Assembly (NCBI RefSeq): GCF_000203815.1
Contig: NW_004457723.1
Location: forward strand, 1,736,001-1,800,000
Origin: Cavenderia fasciculata
Taxonomy: Eukaryota > Evosea > Eumycetozoa > Acytosteliales > Cavenderiaceae
Length of the DNA stretch: 64,000 nucleotides
Direction of reading: 5' to 3'
A program made the translations under genes and the position numbers. The notes under the pieces were generated by a model. The model was not told where the DNA came from. It saw nothing but the letters and a program-made list of their open reading frames with translations, and did no database searches. This document shows, in pieces, positions 1-12,194 of this stretch (position 1 is its first letter; each line of letters opens with the position of its first letter).

Positions 1-295
1 AAATTTTAGTTTCCAAAATATAAAATAACAAAGTAAATATCAAACCATTATATATTTATGTACATGTAAAGAAAAGGGTATTTATTTAAATGTTAAAAAA
101 AAAGGTGAAAAGGTATTGTTAAAAGAGGTTTTAAGGACTCTTTTGGGGTTACATTAATAATATCCTTTCGGTGTGAATGTGTTCTGGAGTGATGGGTTGG
201 GTTGAGTCGGGTTGGTTGATTGGTTGATAAAGTCGGGGTGGGGGAAAAAGAAGGGGATGATTTAAACAAAGAGTAGTAAATGTTTACTAGTATGT

Positions 296-1391
296 TTAAG
301 CTTCGAGGGCAGTGAAGGCAACTTCCTCAAGACCGTAGACACTGTAACCAAAGCTAAAGGTTTGACCTGGGAAGAGGACCTTGTTGTAGCTGAGCTTGTA
401 GGTGTTTGGCTCAGAGGCAGCAGAGATACCCCATGGAGCACCCTTGAAGACGACGGATGGAGAGATGACGATGGGTGGATCAACGATGGTAGAGTTGGAT
501 GGGTTAGAGATGATGGCGTTCCATTGGGTGACGACCTTGTCTCCTCCTTCAACCCAGACGGTGGTTCTGGTTTGAGTGAACTTGAGTGGTGAAACCTTGG
601 CTGGATCTTGACAGGCACACTTGGGGGCAATGTAGTAGATGGAGGTTGGACGGTTGCAGTAGGTACCGAACCAAGCGTCACCTTCAGCCTTTACAACACC
701 ACCGATAGCAACTGGGGCTTCAATACCGAGACCATAGGCACGGGAGAAGATGTAGCTGGAGTCAATTGGGATGTTGGACATACAGATCTTGCAGTAGAGG
801 TCAGAGTTGTAGGTAGACCAGACGACAGTCTTGAATCTGGACCAGAGGATGGCAGAGGCACACATGGAACATGGCTCACCAGTGGTGTAGATAGAGTAGT
901 TGGTGTACATTGAGATACCGTGGATTTCAGTGCAGTTTTGGATGGCAACGATTTCACCATGAGCAATCATGTTTGGCTTACCAGTGTTGATACCAATGCA
1001 AGCGAGGGTGCCATTTGGGAAGTAGATAGAGGAAACAAACTTCTTGTTGTTGACACGAGCAATGTCAATAATGTGACGCATTCTGGATTCGTGAACAGCG
1101 AGTTCATCAGCTGGGAGATCTGCTGGAGTTAAGACCTTTGACTAAGAGAAAAGGAATTGATAGAAATTTCATATATTTTGATTAATAACTTGAACTATTG
1201 ATTTGTTTGATTATTTCTTTTCATGTCTTCTTGTTGATATTTACATCTGAACGAACTTCATAGTTGGCCTTGGTGGCAGAGGCACATTGACCATAGTCAA
1301 CAGTCTCGGGGTTGTATGGGTCCTTGCAAGCGAGAACACCAGCCAAAAGGACGGATAAAATTACAAATAATAATGATAATGAAAATCTCAT
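296..1391 (-). CDS. Secreted zinc deaminase-like protein with CBM49-like C-terminus
   Basis: Two exons, complement(296..1141, 1257..1391), give 326 aa; the intron runs from GTTCGT to TTAG and keeps frame. Residues 1-21 are a clear signal peptide (MRFSLSLLFVILSVLLAG...). Residues about 66-190 look like a cytidine/guanine deaminase fold: the zinc ligand motif is H106-G-E108, and the second half is P-C136-S-M-C139. The usual motif is HAE or CAE, so Ala to Gly is a visible variation. Residues about 230-326 resemble the CBM49/cellulose-binding domain common in dictyostelid secreted proteins, with spaced aromatics and the pattern FPGQTFSFGYSV. Inference: an enzyme secreted to a cellulose-containing matrix such as sheath, stalk or spore coat. 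The substrate is unknown. Deaminase fold is fairly sure; the CBM assignment is from pattern only. Confidence 0.8.
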
Positions 1392-4278
1392 TGTTGTTTA
1401 GTTTTTCTTAAAGATAATCTATAGATATATAGAAAAAGAATAATAAGTAGGCAAGGAAGAGAAAACAAACAAAAGATGATTGTTTTGAAAAGGAAAAAAA
1501 AAGAAAAAGGAGAAGTGTAAGTAAGCAAGATATTCATGTGGTAGGAAGGAAAGGACATCCTTTTGATTGGACGCACGCAGAGACACCTCTAGAGATTCAA
1601 GGGAGATTGAGAGAATGGTTGATCAAAGTCGTGGTGACGACCCGTCTGATTTTTTGCATCTCCATTCCCCTCTTTAGAGTGGTGACGTGACGGCATGTTG
1701 TCTTTGTCTTTTGTTTGTTTGTGGGCTTATACATACACTGATGGATTCTTTGAAAATTAATTTTGATCGGTAGGTTGGATATGAACGGGTAGGTTTGTGG
1801 GGATTGATAGATAGATGATACTTTGAGTTGAAACGTAGTCGACTTACAAAGTACAGATAATGGTAATACAGGTAGGTGGTACAATAGAGTAATAATGTGA
1901 TTTGAGGAACTGTTGCAAAGCTGTTTATAAAGGTATCTGGCAAGCAGGAGAACAGCGGAATGAGAAATAGAAAATAATTAAAAATATCACAATTAGTTGT
2001 TAAACACAGGGACAAAGAGAGAAGAGGGAGGGCGATACATCGTGTGGTGGGGGATACCAAGGTTTGTGAAATGGATTCATACTAACGGTGTAGAACCAAG
2101 TTTTAGGTATACATGTGGTTTATAAAGGTAGACTAGGGGCGTATAAGAGCAGGTAGCCCCCATTCATCAAGACATTTAATGCATCAAACCTGCCTTGGTC
2201 GAGAGCTAATCTTAGCAATGGTGATGGTGTGTGTTCTAGACTTAGGGCTTCTCCCCAGCTCAGTGGTTGGCAGCACCATTCTCAGAACGCGTGACATATC
2301 GACAGAGAAGGAGCTGATTGAGAGATTGCAATTGAAAGATTTTTCATTTTCCACAAGACCAATGCCCACCCCAACACCTCTGGGTACCATCCAACACATT
2401 AAAGAAGTTTAAAAAAAGTTTCGATCAAAAACAGATATTTTTTGTGTTTTGTCGTTTTCTGATCAGAAAAATTTCGAGTCTGCCAAAGTAACGGTGTTGT
2501 TGATTTTTGACCAGTATGATCTTTTGATCTGTTTAATCATTGGTTGGAGGCGGGGGGGATGATAACGCGCAATCACCCCATCAATTATGTCGTTTTCCTT
2601 TACTTTAAGAGCAGAGTTTCATGGTTTGTTTCCCCTTTTACGTAATTCGTCGATATTGGTTGTTTTTGTTGTTCTTCTTTAAACCTAGTTTTTAGTTGGT
2701 ATCAGACCTTGATCTCCTTTCTCTTTCAAGTCGACAGCTAAGCTGATGTTGTGTTGTTGATGATCGATAAACCCACATTTGTAAAAGAAAGGAATTTTGT
2801 TAATGTATTGTGCGCACATTCCTCTCAGTATCTCCGAATTTTCGAAAATCGATCTCGAATCGAGGTTTGCATATGACGATCGACTTGTGTGCATGGGTGA
2901 CGTTAGGTATGATCAAAGGTCGTCTATTAAACGTCTATAACCGCAGCGCATAATCATTTGGCGATTTCAACCTTTAAACTTGAGATCTTGTTTGTCGATC
3001 GATTGATTGGTCTCTGAGACCACTGCAAGAGAGTGCAAAGATGTAGCCCCAATAATTTGGTTCATGGAAGAGTATTAAAAAAACTATTATATCATAAATA
3101 GATCACAAGCAATCCCTAAAGAACAAAGAGAGCAAGCAAGGTGACACCTTTCATTGACCATGTTTGTACAAGTAGTTAAACTAGTTGGCGATCTCCCTTC
3201 TTCTTCTTCTTTCTTAGATATATCTGTGTGAAGAACCATTCGATATTCTGTAGACAACCGCCGTTCCATTTAGAAAATGGTGGGTTAAACCCTCCGCAGC
3301 ACCGCATCATCATCGTGAGCATCAAATCGAACATTCTCTTTAATAACAAAGAGGATAAAGAAGATAAATGTTTTAAATTGAATAGACAAGATATTCTGTA
3401 TATTCTGACAACATGATTATCCTACCTCATATCTGAAAGAGTGACTATGAATTCATCATCTTTGCAAACGCTTGTCGAACAATTTTTTTCGAACTTGTTT
3501 GTGTGTGCAGCCCATTGATGATGTCATTGAACGATTTCGTATGTATAATAATAATGTGAACAATCGAAGAGTAAAAGAAGTAGATAGAAAAATGTGTATA
3601 CAAGTACTTGAACAAACAATAACATAAAACATATAACATAAAACAATAATATATATTTGTATTGCACACCAGATAATGACGAAAACTTTTTATTCGCAAG
3701 TTCGTGAGAGGTTTTCGAGGTCACCCTGAATCGATTGCCCACCCCAATGTTGCACTTTAATATCTTTTATTTTTTTTCTCTCTTTTTTTGAGAAGAAGCT
3801 TAAAGCTAAGGTTTGTCCACGACATCATCCGTCCGTCTAAAGGTCATTGTCACACACAATCGTATAGATATTCCCTCAAGACTAGTCAATCATTCAATTA
3901 TTATTATTATTATTCTATTATTTGATTGACCCCAACCCAGCTACACTATAGAGATTACATAAATAAACGTACAGTATATTTATAATTAAACAAATACAGT
4001 CATCTGTTACATCCACCTTTCTTCTCTCTCTCTCTACTCTTTCTCTCTTCGTCTTTATTGTTATTAATAATAATAAGAACAAACAACACCAAAGTAACAG
4101 TATTATAGTACCCCCCCCCCCCCCCCCCATAAAAGATGGAATTCAGACAACCCCTTCCTCCCACTTCCCTTTCTCTTTCAGTCATCACACACATCATAAT
4201 GTGATTGACTCAATTTATTAATAGTTTAGAATAGAGATAGATAGATAGAAAGAGATAAAACTATTATAATTTGTACAA
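1392..4278. other. Gene-poor intergenic stretch
   Basis: I see no convincing gene in 2.9 kb. Several short open frames exist (for example 1674-2060 minus, 2179-2412 plus, 2685-2894 minus), but none starts, splices or reads like a protein family. 2179-2420 is less AT-rich than its surroundings and could be an old gene fragment or an unrecognised RNA; no tRNA or snRNA signature was found there. 4111-4128 is a run of 18 C. The last ~80 bp (GATAGATAGATAG, then a short AT stretch) is the leader of the transporter that follows. Confidence 0.5.
4111..4128. repeat. Poly(C) tract, 18 nt
   Basis: Uninterrupted run of 18 cytosines in very AT-rich intergenic DNA, about 150 bp before the start of the sugar transporter gene. 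A similar but interrupted C run lies at about 49175-49192, upstream of the zinc transporter gene. Confidence 0.95.
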
Positions 4279-6261
4279 ATGTCTAGACAAAAGAGGAATA
4301 ATAATAATAGGAATAATAATAATAATAATCGTCGACATTTAAACATTAATAATATTGAAGATGATGAAACAGATTATTCTGATACAGCTTATTTATCTAC
4401 ACCAGGATTCTCTATAGGTAGTAATATATTAGATAGTCCAGATCTCAACGACATTGTTTCTATAGGAGGAACACATTCACCACTATTATTATCAATGGGT
4501 CTCAAAGGCAATACCAACCATAACGGGGCTTCATTTGAAGTAGACCCACAAGATGACGGCAAGATTATCTTTTTAGGGGAAACTCATACAGCTGAAGGAT
4601 ACGGCAACTACAAACCTACCACTAATCTTGGTTATATCTTTTGGTTGTTTTGGGTATGCTTTGCTTTAGCAGGTGTACAATTTATTTGTATGTATCAAAT
4701 AGGACAAACAAACAATCATGATTTATATTTATATTTATACTTATTATATTTATATTTATTATTATTATTAGATTCAATTCAATTTGCATTGGGAACACCA
4801 TTATTTAATCAAAAGTTTAAAATGACACCTTCGACCATTACCATTATTCAATCTACTGTTGGACCAATTGCAGGTTTTCTCATTCAACCAATTGTTGGTG
4901 TCTATTCTGATAATTCAACCAGTCGATTTGGTCGTCGTAGACCATACATCTTTGCAGGTGCTCTTGCATCGGTCGTTGGTATGTTGGCTATTGCCTTTTC
5001 GCCAGATATTGGTAAGGCGTTGGGTGACAACATCAGTGGGTTGACACCACACGACTATAGAGCCGGTATTGCATTTGCAGTGATTGGCTTTTTGATTATG
5101 AACGTTGCCATCAACATGATGCAAGGTCCATGTAGATCACTCATCTCTGATTTACTTGAACCCGAGAAACAACACATTGGCAATTCAATGGTCATGGGTG
5201 TCATGGGTTTCTCTAGTATCATTGCCAATATCATTGGTGCTCAACTATCAACCTATCCCAACTCTTATAGAAATCTTTTCCTCATTGGTACTGGTTTCAC
5301 TGCCGCTTCTGTCATTCCAACTTTACTTGTTGCTAAAGAAAGACCTCAATCTCCATCAAGTATGTAAAAAAGAAAGAAAGAGAGAGACAGAGAGAGATAG
5401 TAGAGTTGAGTATATTATACACAACCATACATATATTAACCGCACTGTACATTTATTTAATTAATTTAATTTTAGGTGTTGAAAAGATTAAATCACCAAT
5501 TCAAGTATTTGCAAAGATTGGAAAGGCATTTGTTTCAATGACTAAACCAATGATTATTATCTTTTTTGTATTCTTTGTATCATGGTTTGGTTTCAGTCCA
5601 TACATGGTTTCCGTATGTATCAATCACTCAACAGTCAAGTCATCACCAAATAATATTAATATTAATTGTATTTTTTGTATTTATTTTTTAAAAGAATACA
5701 AATTTCTTTGGATCAAATGTTGCATCTGGAGATGATTATAATCAAGGATTGAAACTTGGATTTTACGCAACAGCAGCATTTTCTGCAACCCAATTCTTGT
5801 TTTCCTTCTTTTTACCACCATTGATCAAGCTTCTTGGTGTCAAGTTGATCTATTCTTTGACACAGGCAGTTGCAGGTGTTGCTTTGGTATTGTATGCCAA
5901 ATTTGATTATCCAAGTATTCCAGTTGCCATTGTTCTCACGTCGGTGGTTGGTGTCAACTTTGCAACCTTTAACTCTATCCCCTACACACTCATGCTCGAG
6001 CATACACCAAAGAACGATGCCGGTCTCTATATGGGTGTACTCAACTGCGCAGCTGTCATTTCACAAACCATTTCCATCTATACTAGTGGTCTTGTTGAAG
6101 AGTGGAAGCACCAAAACTCTGCTTGGGCCATTGCCTATGGTGGTCTATTCTCACTTGCTGGTGTATTTTTAGTTTGGATTCTTCCAGTCGATCACAAAAA
6201 ACAAGATGAATTGGATATTCAAAGTGAAAACAAACCATTGTTACGAGATGATCAAATTTAA
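4279..6261 (+). CDS. MFS sugar transporter, SLC45/plant sucrose-transporter (GPH) type
   Basis: Best model is join(4279..4687, 4772..5359, 5476..5612, 5695..6261), 566 aa. The first intron (84 nt, GTATGT...TTATTAG) has no stop and is a multiple of three, so an ORF finder reads through it as a Leu/Tyr-rich insert; removing it restores the family pattern AGVQFIYSIQFALGTP at the first helix. Other evidence: a Ser/Asn-rich cytoplasmic N-terminus (about 110 aa), about 12 hydrophobic segments, and the loop motif RFGRRRPYI typical of GPH/SUT carriers. Known members are proton-coupled sucrose or other disaccharide/glucose carriers. The substrate and whether it sits in plasma or endolysosomal membrane cannot be told here. 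Confidence 0.88.
4688..4771 (+). other. In-frame, stop-free intron in the sugar transporter
   Basis: GTATGTATC... to ...TTATTATTAG, 84 nt = 28 codons without a stop. Retention would insert a 28-residue Tyr/Leu-rich stretch into the first transmembrane helix. Judged an intron because donor and acceptor are canonical for this genome, base composition drops sharply, and excision restores the family motif. Confidence 0.8.
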
Positions 6262-6688
6262 AGAAAAGAAAGACATCTAATTATTATTTATTTACAAACA
6301 ACACAACAAACATCCCTCCTCCTCCCATCCTCTCTTTTATGGATTCCTCATATCCGTTCCCTTTTTTTCCAAGCTCAAAAAAGTATTAACAAACCAAATT
6401 ACACATATAAAAAACAATTTTAATGTTTATTACCCATATATATTATACATACATAAATACATTTCAAAGAGATATATATATTACAATTGGATTGACTGAT
6501 TCAAGTAATGTTGAATAAACGATCAGATTTACGTACTTTAAAAAACGAACGTCAAATTTATTTTTGATTTTTTTTCTTTTTTCTTTTTTGATGGGGATGA
6601 TCATTGATTGTGTCATTGCGTGAAATAGAGAGAGAGAGACAGAGAGTAGAGTAGTAGCGAAAAGAAAGAGATATATAGAGGAGAGAGG
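6262..6688. other. Intergenic, promoter of the Tim44-like gene
   Basis: AT-rich with no ORF. T-rich and A-rich runs near 6550-6590 are followed by a GA-rich leader (AGAGAGAGAG, 6626-6688) running up to the next ATG. The same purine-rich leader precedes several other starts in this window (42171-42193, 44098-44118, 49386-49412). Confidence 0.5.
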
Positions 6689-8592
6689 ATGAATAGATTA
6701 GTACGTAGTGGATTGGTGTCGGCTAGTCGCGGTCCTACTTTGCAGACTATGGTTAGCAAGAGTTCAGTATGGTATCCTTCCATGTCACACACTAGCAATG
6801 TCATTGTCAGCACTATTGACAATAACAACAATAATAATAGTAACAATAGTAATAGTAATATGTTATATAGACAGTTATATAGTGGTGGATCAGTACAGGT
6901 ACGTTACAACTTTTGGAATGATTTGGTGATCAATTTCAAGCAGATTGTTGACGAGAACCCAGAATACAAAAAGTCGATAGAAGACTTTAGAAAGACATTC
7001 CTTTGGTGGCGAAAGCCACAACCTACCGAAGAGGAATTGAAAAAGCAACAAGAAGACGAAGAAGCTGCAGCTCAAGCAGCTCAAGCAGCTCAACATGAAC
7101 AACATCAAGCACAGCAACAACAACAACAAGAATCACCAGAAGGTGCTACAGAGGGAGACCAAAAGGAAAAGGTATATGGGAGCAAGGAAGAAGAGTTGCG
7201 TGACAAGTATAAAGAGTATTACAAGGATTATGACAAACGAAAAGACGAGGCTGATCGAATCAACAAGTTTAGAGGTGGTAATATGAATGCAGAACAGACT
7301 GCTCAATTGGTCAACGCATACAAAGAGACGATGGGAACACGTCCACCATACCCTCCTCGCAGTCGTAGAGATTATCGTGGATGTCAAGATCTCAGAGAAT
7401 TGGCAGTCAGCCATGAAATGCTCCCATTACCATCACGTGTACCCTTTACACTCGAAACGTATCAACTCGATCCCGGTTACATCGCTGATCGCGAAGCTGA
7501 TAGTTTCCCAGAGACCATTCAAATGCTCAAAGAATTGGAACAGAAATTATTGGCAGAAGGTGTCGAGTTGCCAGAGATTGATTGGGATTCAATTGACTCT
7601 TATGAACAATTGGAATTGCTACCATCAGAGTTGGCAGATACTTTTGACAAACCAATCGATTACGAACCCAACAATGTACCAGCCCTCTATGTAAGATCGG
7701 CCGCCAGATTTTATGATAGTCTTTGGGAACGTCAACTAGACTTTATCCACCGTATCTTTGAAAAGATTCCAGCCTTTGGTGGAAACTATATCTATTTCAT
7801 AATGGGTCGTATCTCTGGTACCATCGCAGGTTTTGTTGGTGGTTATACTAGTTCTCCTGCTCTCACAAAATTCTATTTTGATTATCGTGATTTAATCATG
7901 CCTGGTTTTGAATTTAATAAATTCCTTCCTGTATGTATAAATGAAAGAAAGAAAGAAAAAGATATAAACGAATAATAATACTAATTATTAATTATATTAT
8001 ATCATTTAGATTGCAAAATCAAAATTTATTCCAGAGTTTTTGGAATTATATTTTGCAAATGATGTTGATGGATTAGAAGATTTTTGTGGTGAAACACTTC
8101 ATAAAATGTTATCAGGTATCATTGCAGCAAATGAAGCTGGTCATAAAGTATTTGATGGTAAAATTGTTAAAATTGATACTTTAGATGTAAGGAAAAGGAA
8201 AAAAGAAAAATAGAAAAAAAAAGATATATATTAACAATATTTATTTATTTATTTAATTATAGTTTATGGGTATTAATGAAAGCGAAAATAGAGAGGAAAC
8301 ATATTTTTCATTTTTGGTAGTTGTTCATCATACCTATTGTATAAGAGATTATCAATTTGAAATTGTTGAAGGTGGAGATCACGAAATTATTAAAACTCAA
8401 ATGATCGTACATATGTCGGTTGATACCGATTTGAATGAATTTGGTTGGTGTGTATCCAAGTTGGATGTTCATGTAAGTACTTACAATTTAAAATATTAAA
8501 CAAACAAAAGTAATCGTGTATATATTAATCCAATTTATTTAAAAATATTTTTATTTGTAAATATGTAGCCATCAGAATCTATTTATCTTTAA
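6689..8592 (+). CDS. tim44: Mitochondrial Tim44-like domain protein
   Basis: Four exons, join(6689..7930, 8010..8186, 8263..8472, 8569..8592), 550 aa; all junctions are phase 0. The first ~75 residues are rich in Ser, Arg and Asn with few acidic residues, as in a mitochondrial presequence. Residues ~110-200 are a charged Gln/Glu/Lys coiled coil. The C-terminal ~190 residues (from about MGRISGTIAGF) fit the Tim44/Tim45 lipid-binding domain, with GFEFNKFLP...FIPEFLELYFANDVDGLEDFCGE as the recognisable core (quoted in part). In the family, Tim44 tethers mtHsp70 to the TIM23 channel at the inner-membrane matrix face. The long middle section (TGTRPPYPPRS...) is unusual, so it could instead be a Tim44-like ribosomal (mL45-type) protein. 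Confidence 0.75.
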
Positions 8593-8837
8593 AAATAATA
8601 AATCAAAAATAATAATACTAAAAAAAAATACATTTATTTATTTATTTATTTATTTGTTTGTTTGTTTTTGTATTAATCACAGAGAGAGACAAGTATTCAT
8701 CTAAATTTCATTGGAAATTGCGTTGGGTATCAAGCAATTTAATTTAAGCAATTGTGGTGTCTTTTGGTTTTTTTTTTGATTTAAGATGTTCCCTTTTCAA
8801 ATCTTTGATACATTTAGCTTTGATATATGTATATCTA

Positions 8838-11270
8838 ATGGATACTACTACAGCAACAACTTCTACACCAATATATGAAGATAATACAAAGAATAATAAT
8901 GAATCAATAACAGCATCAACATCAGAGTCTTCTTCATCTACTGCTGTCCCTGCAGCAGCAACACCAACATCTCCACCTCCACCACCACTACCACCAAGAC
9001 AAGATGACTTTCTTTTATCAGATTATACACATGTTGACCCATGGAGAGTCCCTCAAGACCCTAAAACACATTTTAAAGCTGTCTTTATACCTTACAAACA
9101 AGAAGTAGATGTATTTCAAATTTATCTACCAAGAGATACTTCTGATTCTGATGCAGAGTATGTTACTACTTACTTATTACTATTACTACTCATATTTATA
9201 TTAACAAACATTCTCTATTCTTTTTCTTTTCTCTCTTCCCTTTAGAGTCAAGAAAATGATGAAAGCAACGGCCATTTCAAAGAGATATCTAGCAAAGAAA
9301 GATGAATCTTGTTTGGTGATACAAGACTTTACTGTGAAACCATCGGACCCAGTAGCTGTACATAATCACAGAGCAAATGTTATTCTTTGTTCTAAAAAGG
9401 AACTCTATGGAAATGTTGTTCTTACATATCGTATACTTGATTCCGATAGAGTTTGGGCTGTTTGTCAAGACATGACAATGGAGATGTACGAAAAACTTGT
9501 TAAATATGTTGGTACTCCTCTATTTGATTTCAAAAACAATTACAAGAAACTTGTCAATTATGTTGAAGCTATTTGTGTACCAACAGATTTTAAATATCCA
9601 AGTGAAGATGAAGTATGTAAATCAATCATGATTGAACAAACAAAAAAAACCAAGACTAATCTCTTTCTCTTTCTCTCTTTCTTTTCCTTTTCTTTTCTAA
9701 GACATGGGTATCAGATAAATTACCACATTCAATATTAAATGAATATTATGCAACTATTGGTAGAGGAACATTCCAACCTGTCAAACATGAATATGCAAAT
9801 GGTGGACCATTTGCTTGTTTTTATAGTGTTGTCGATGGTGATAGTAAAAAGACATTTGCATCAAAACCATTCAAACAATTAAAGGCTGCTCAGAGTAACC
9901 TTGCACTCAAACTATTACACTATTATCTTGGTATGCAAAACCTAAAGTTGCATGGTATCCCCTTTACAGATACCGATACTAGTTATGAAGAATTTGTAGA
10001 GTACCAAGAACAATTCACAAAAGAACAAGAGGAAAAAGCATTGGCCAAAGCAAACAAAATGGAAGTAGATCAAGTTGTCATTTCTAAAACATCAGATCCA
10101 AAAATGCAAATTGAATCTCAACTAAATGCTCAACATCAACTACATCAACAACAACAAAATTTGGATAATAGTACATCTACCTCTACTACTTCTACTACTG
10201 AATCATCAGAAACCAAATATATAATGGTATTTGATAAATTTAAAATACCAGAGGATAGTGTTATTATGACTCTTGGTGAAGATAGAGTGACAAAGTTTAT
10301 TATTAAACAGGGAAAGGGAGAATATCCAACATTTGGTACAAAGATTATTGCAAAGTATCAAACCTTTTTGGCAGATGGTACACCAATCGATGACAAGATT
10401 AGACAAGAGACGTTTGATATTGGAATGACATCGTGTATTAGAGGAATGGAGTTTGCAATGTTTAATATGAAACAAGGTGAAAAGGGGTTACTCAAAGTCG
10501 AACCAGAGTATGGGTATGGTAAGCTAGGTGCCATGCCATTGGTCCCACCCAATTCAACACTCGTCATTTACATTGAAATTCTCAACATCCAACACAAGAC
10601 AACACCGGCACAACAAGAGATTGATAGTTTAACACCACAAGAAAAGTTAGTGGCAGTTGAAAAGTGTAGAGCCGAAGGTAAACATTCATTCGAGAGAAAG
10701 TGTTATGGAAAGTGTATCAAGATCTACAAGAATGCACTCAAATATTTGGATCCTACCAACCTTGGTACAGTTACTCAAGAGGAATGGACAAAGGTGTTGA
10801 CCTATGGAACATCAATGTGTGTCAACTTGGCAATGTCCTATGCCTCTATGGGTATTTGGGAGAGATGTAGAGCTTATTGTACTATGGGTATCACCAACTT
10901 TGAAGATGAGGTATCCAAACCTTATTATTGGCGTGCTAAAGCAAACATCCATCTCGAACAATATGTCTATGCCTTTGAAGACATTGAAACTGCTATTGGA
11001 CTACTAGAAGAAACCGATATTGAAACCAAAGAACGTTTCAACAAGTATCGTGATTACATCAAAAAACATCTGGATCAAGAAAACACAAAAGAAAGAAAGA
11101 CCTTTGAAAAAGTATTTAATACCTTGGCAGATGAACCAGATTTCATCCCAAAACCAACATTTAATAGTCTCTATGATGACGACAATGAACTAGAGGAACA
11201 AGATGATGATAATATTGAAATGGATATGGATACTTTAAATTCAATCATTCAAAATAATAATGATGAATAA
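8838..11270 (+). CDS. dsRBD-like + FKBP peptidyl-prolyl isomerase + TPR protein
   Basis: Three exons, join(8838..9157, 9246..9612, 9702..11270), 751 aa. I start at the ATG at 8838 (MDTTTATTST); the upstream in-frame region lacks a convincing start. Residues ~1-60 are Thr/Ser/Pro-rich; ~70-225 form an unrecognised globular part (HFKAVFIPYKQEVDVFQIY...). Residues ~230-305 look like a double-stranded RNA-binding domain: LPHSILNEYY, then GGPFACFYSVVDG, then FKQLKAAQSNLALKLL. A Gln/Thr linker follows, then an FKBP domain at ~410-525 (VTKFIIKQGKGEYPTFGT, GYGKLGAMPLVPPNSTLVI), three TPR-like helical pairs and an acidic tail (EEQDDDNIEMDMDTL). FKBP-TPR proteins bind Hsp90; coupling to a dsRBD is unusual. 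FKBP and TPR calls are firm, the dsRBD is by pattern. Confidence 0.85.
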
Positions 11271-11594
11271 ATAAATGAATCATGATTTGTAAATTTACCC
11301 AATCTTAGGATTTAAAATATTAAGATAGGAAAGTTAAAAGGTTTGATTTAAATCAAATTTTTACGTCTCTCTCAAAAAAAAACAAAATTAATTAATAATC
11401 CAGACTTTGTATCATTTTTTTAAGGCTCACTTCCCCTTTATATACATACTCTGTGTGTTATTGTTGAACGATAAGTTAACAGAAACAAAAGTATGTATAT
11501 TATGTATTTAGAGATAAACAAATACATATTTAAATTTATTAATTTTTAAAAATATCTTTTTTTTTTTGTTTTTCTATCTTTCACAAAGATCATC
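11271..11594. other. Intergenic, nothing recognised
   Basis: 324 bp of AT-rich DNA with T and A runs. It serves as 3' flank of the FKBP gene and promoter of the GBP-like gene; no ORF or RNA gene seen. Confidence 0.5.
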
Positions 11595-12145
11595 ATGGTC
11601 ACACATTCAAAATCACAACCTCCTAAATCAGTACCTTTAGTTTACCCAGACAACTATGATTTAGTTGATAACGAATTAATTAAAACAAATAGACCAAGAA
11701 CAAAACTATTGATTAATCATGCTGCATTGGAGCTGATCAAGAGTCATTGTGGTAATCAGAATGTCACTGTCTTGTCGGTGAATGGTCTTCTTCGTGCTGG
11801 CAAGTCATATCTCATCAGTAGAATGTTAGGATCAAGTAATGCCTTTTCCATTGGGTGTTCTACCGAGTCGGTTACACATGGTATTTGGATTGCAACAACC
11901 TTTCCAGAACATAAAGGTAAACGTGTCATTCTGATGGACTGTGAAGGTCTTGGATCAGTTCAATCTGGTGCCAGTGCCAATCATGACATGTCTATCTTTT
12001 TACTATCTTGTCTATTGTCAAGTACTTTTGTATATAATACTTTTAATGTTCCAACTGCTCATGATTTAGAACAACTTGGGTAAGTCTATATCTCTCTCTC
12101 TTATATAAAAATATTACTTATTATTATTTTATTAACTTGCTTTCT

Positions 12146-12194
<49 letters not shown>

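Noticed and set aside
2263-2290. Possible tRNA D-arm/A-box (AGCTCAGTGGTTGG)
   Set aside because: No matching acceptor stem, anticodon arm or B-box (GGTTCGANNCC) at the needed distance.
2179-2412. 77-aa open frame with slightly coding-like composition; opposite strand reads a fragment resembling ankyrin text
   Set aside because: No start context, no splice partners, and other frames on both strands are equally open. No family recognised and no RNA signature.
2440-2475. Shared 15-mer CGTTTTCTGATCAGA with 30360-30375 as evidence of a transposon
   Set aside because: Similarity does not extend beyond the short match, which is part of a palindromic TGATCA core.
2685-2894. 69-aa minus-strand open frame
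   Set aside because: Isolated, no continuation up- or downstream in any frame, no recognisable motif.
4121-4136. CCCATAA at the end of the poly(C) tract as a DUSE
   Set aside because: It arises from the C run meeting ATAAAA; the base before is C, and no small RNA signature follows.
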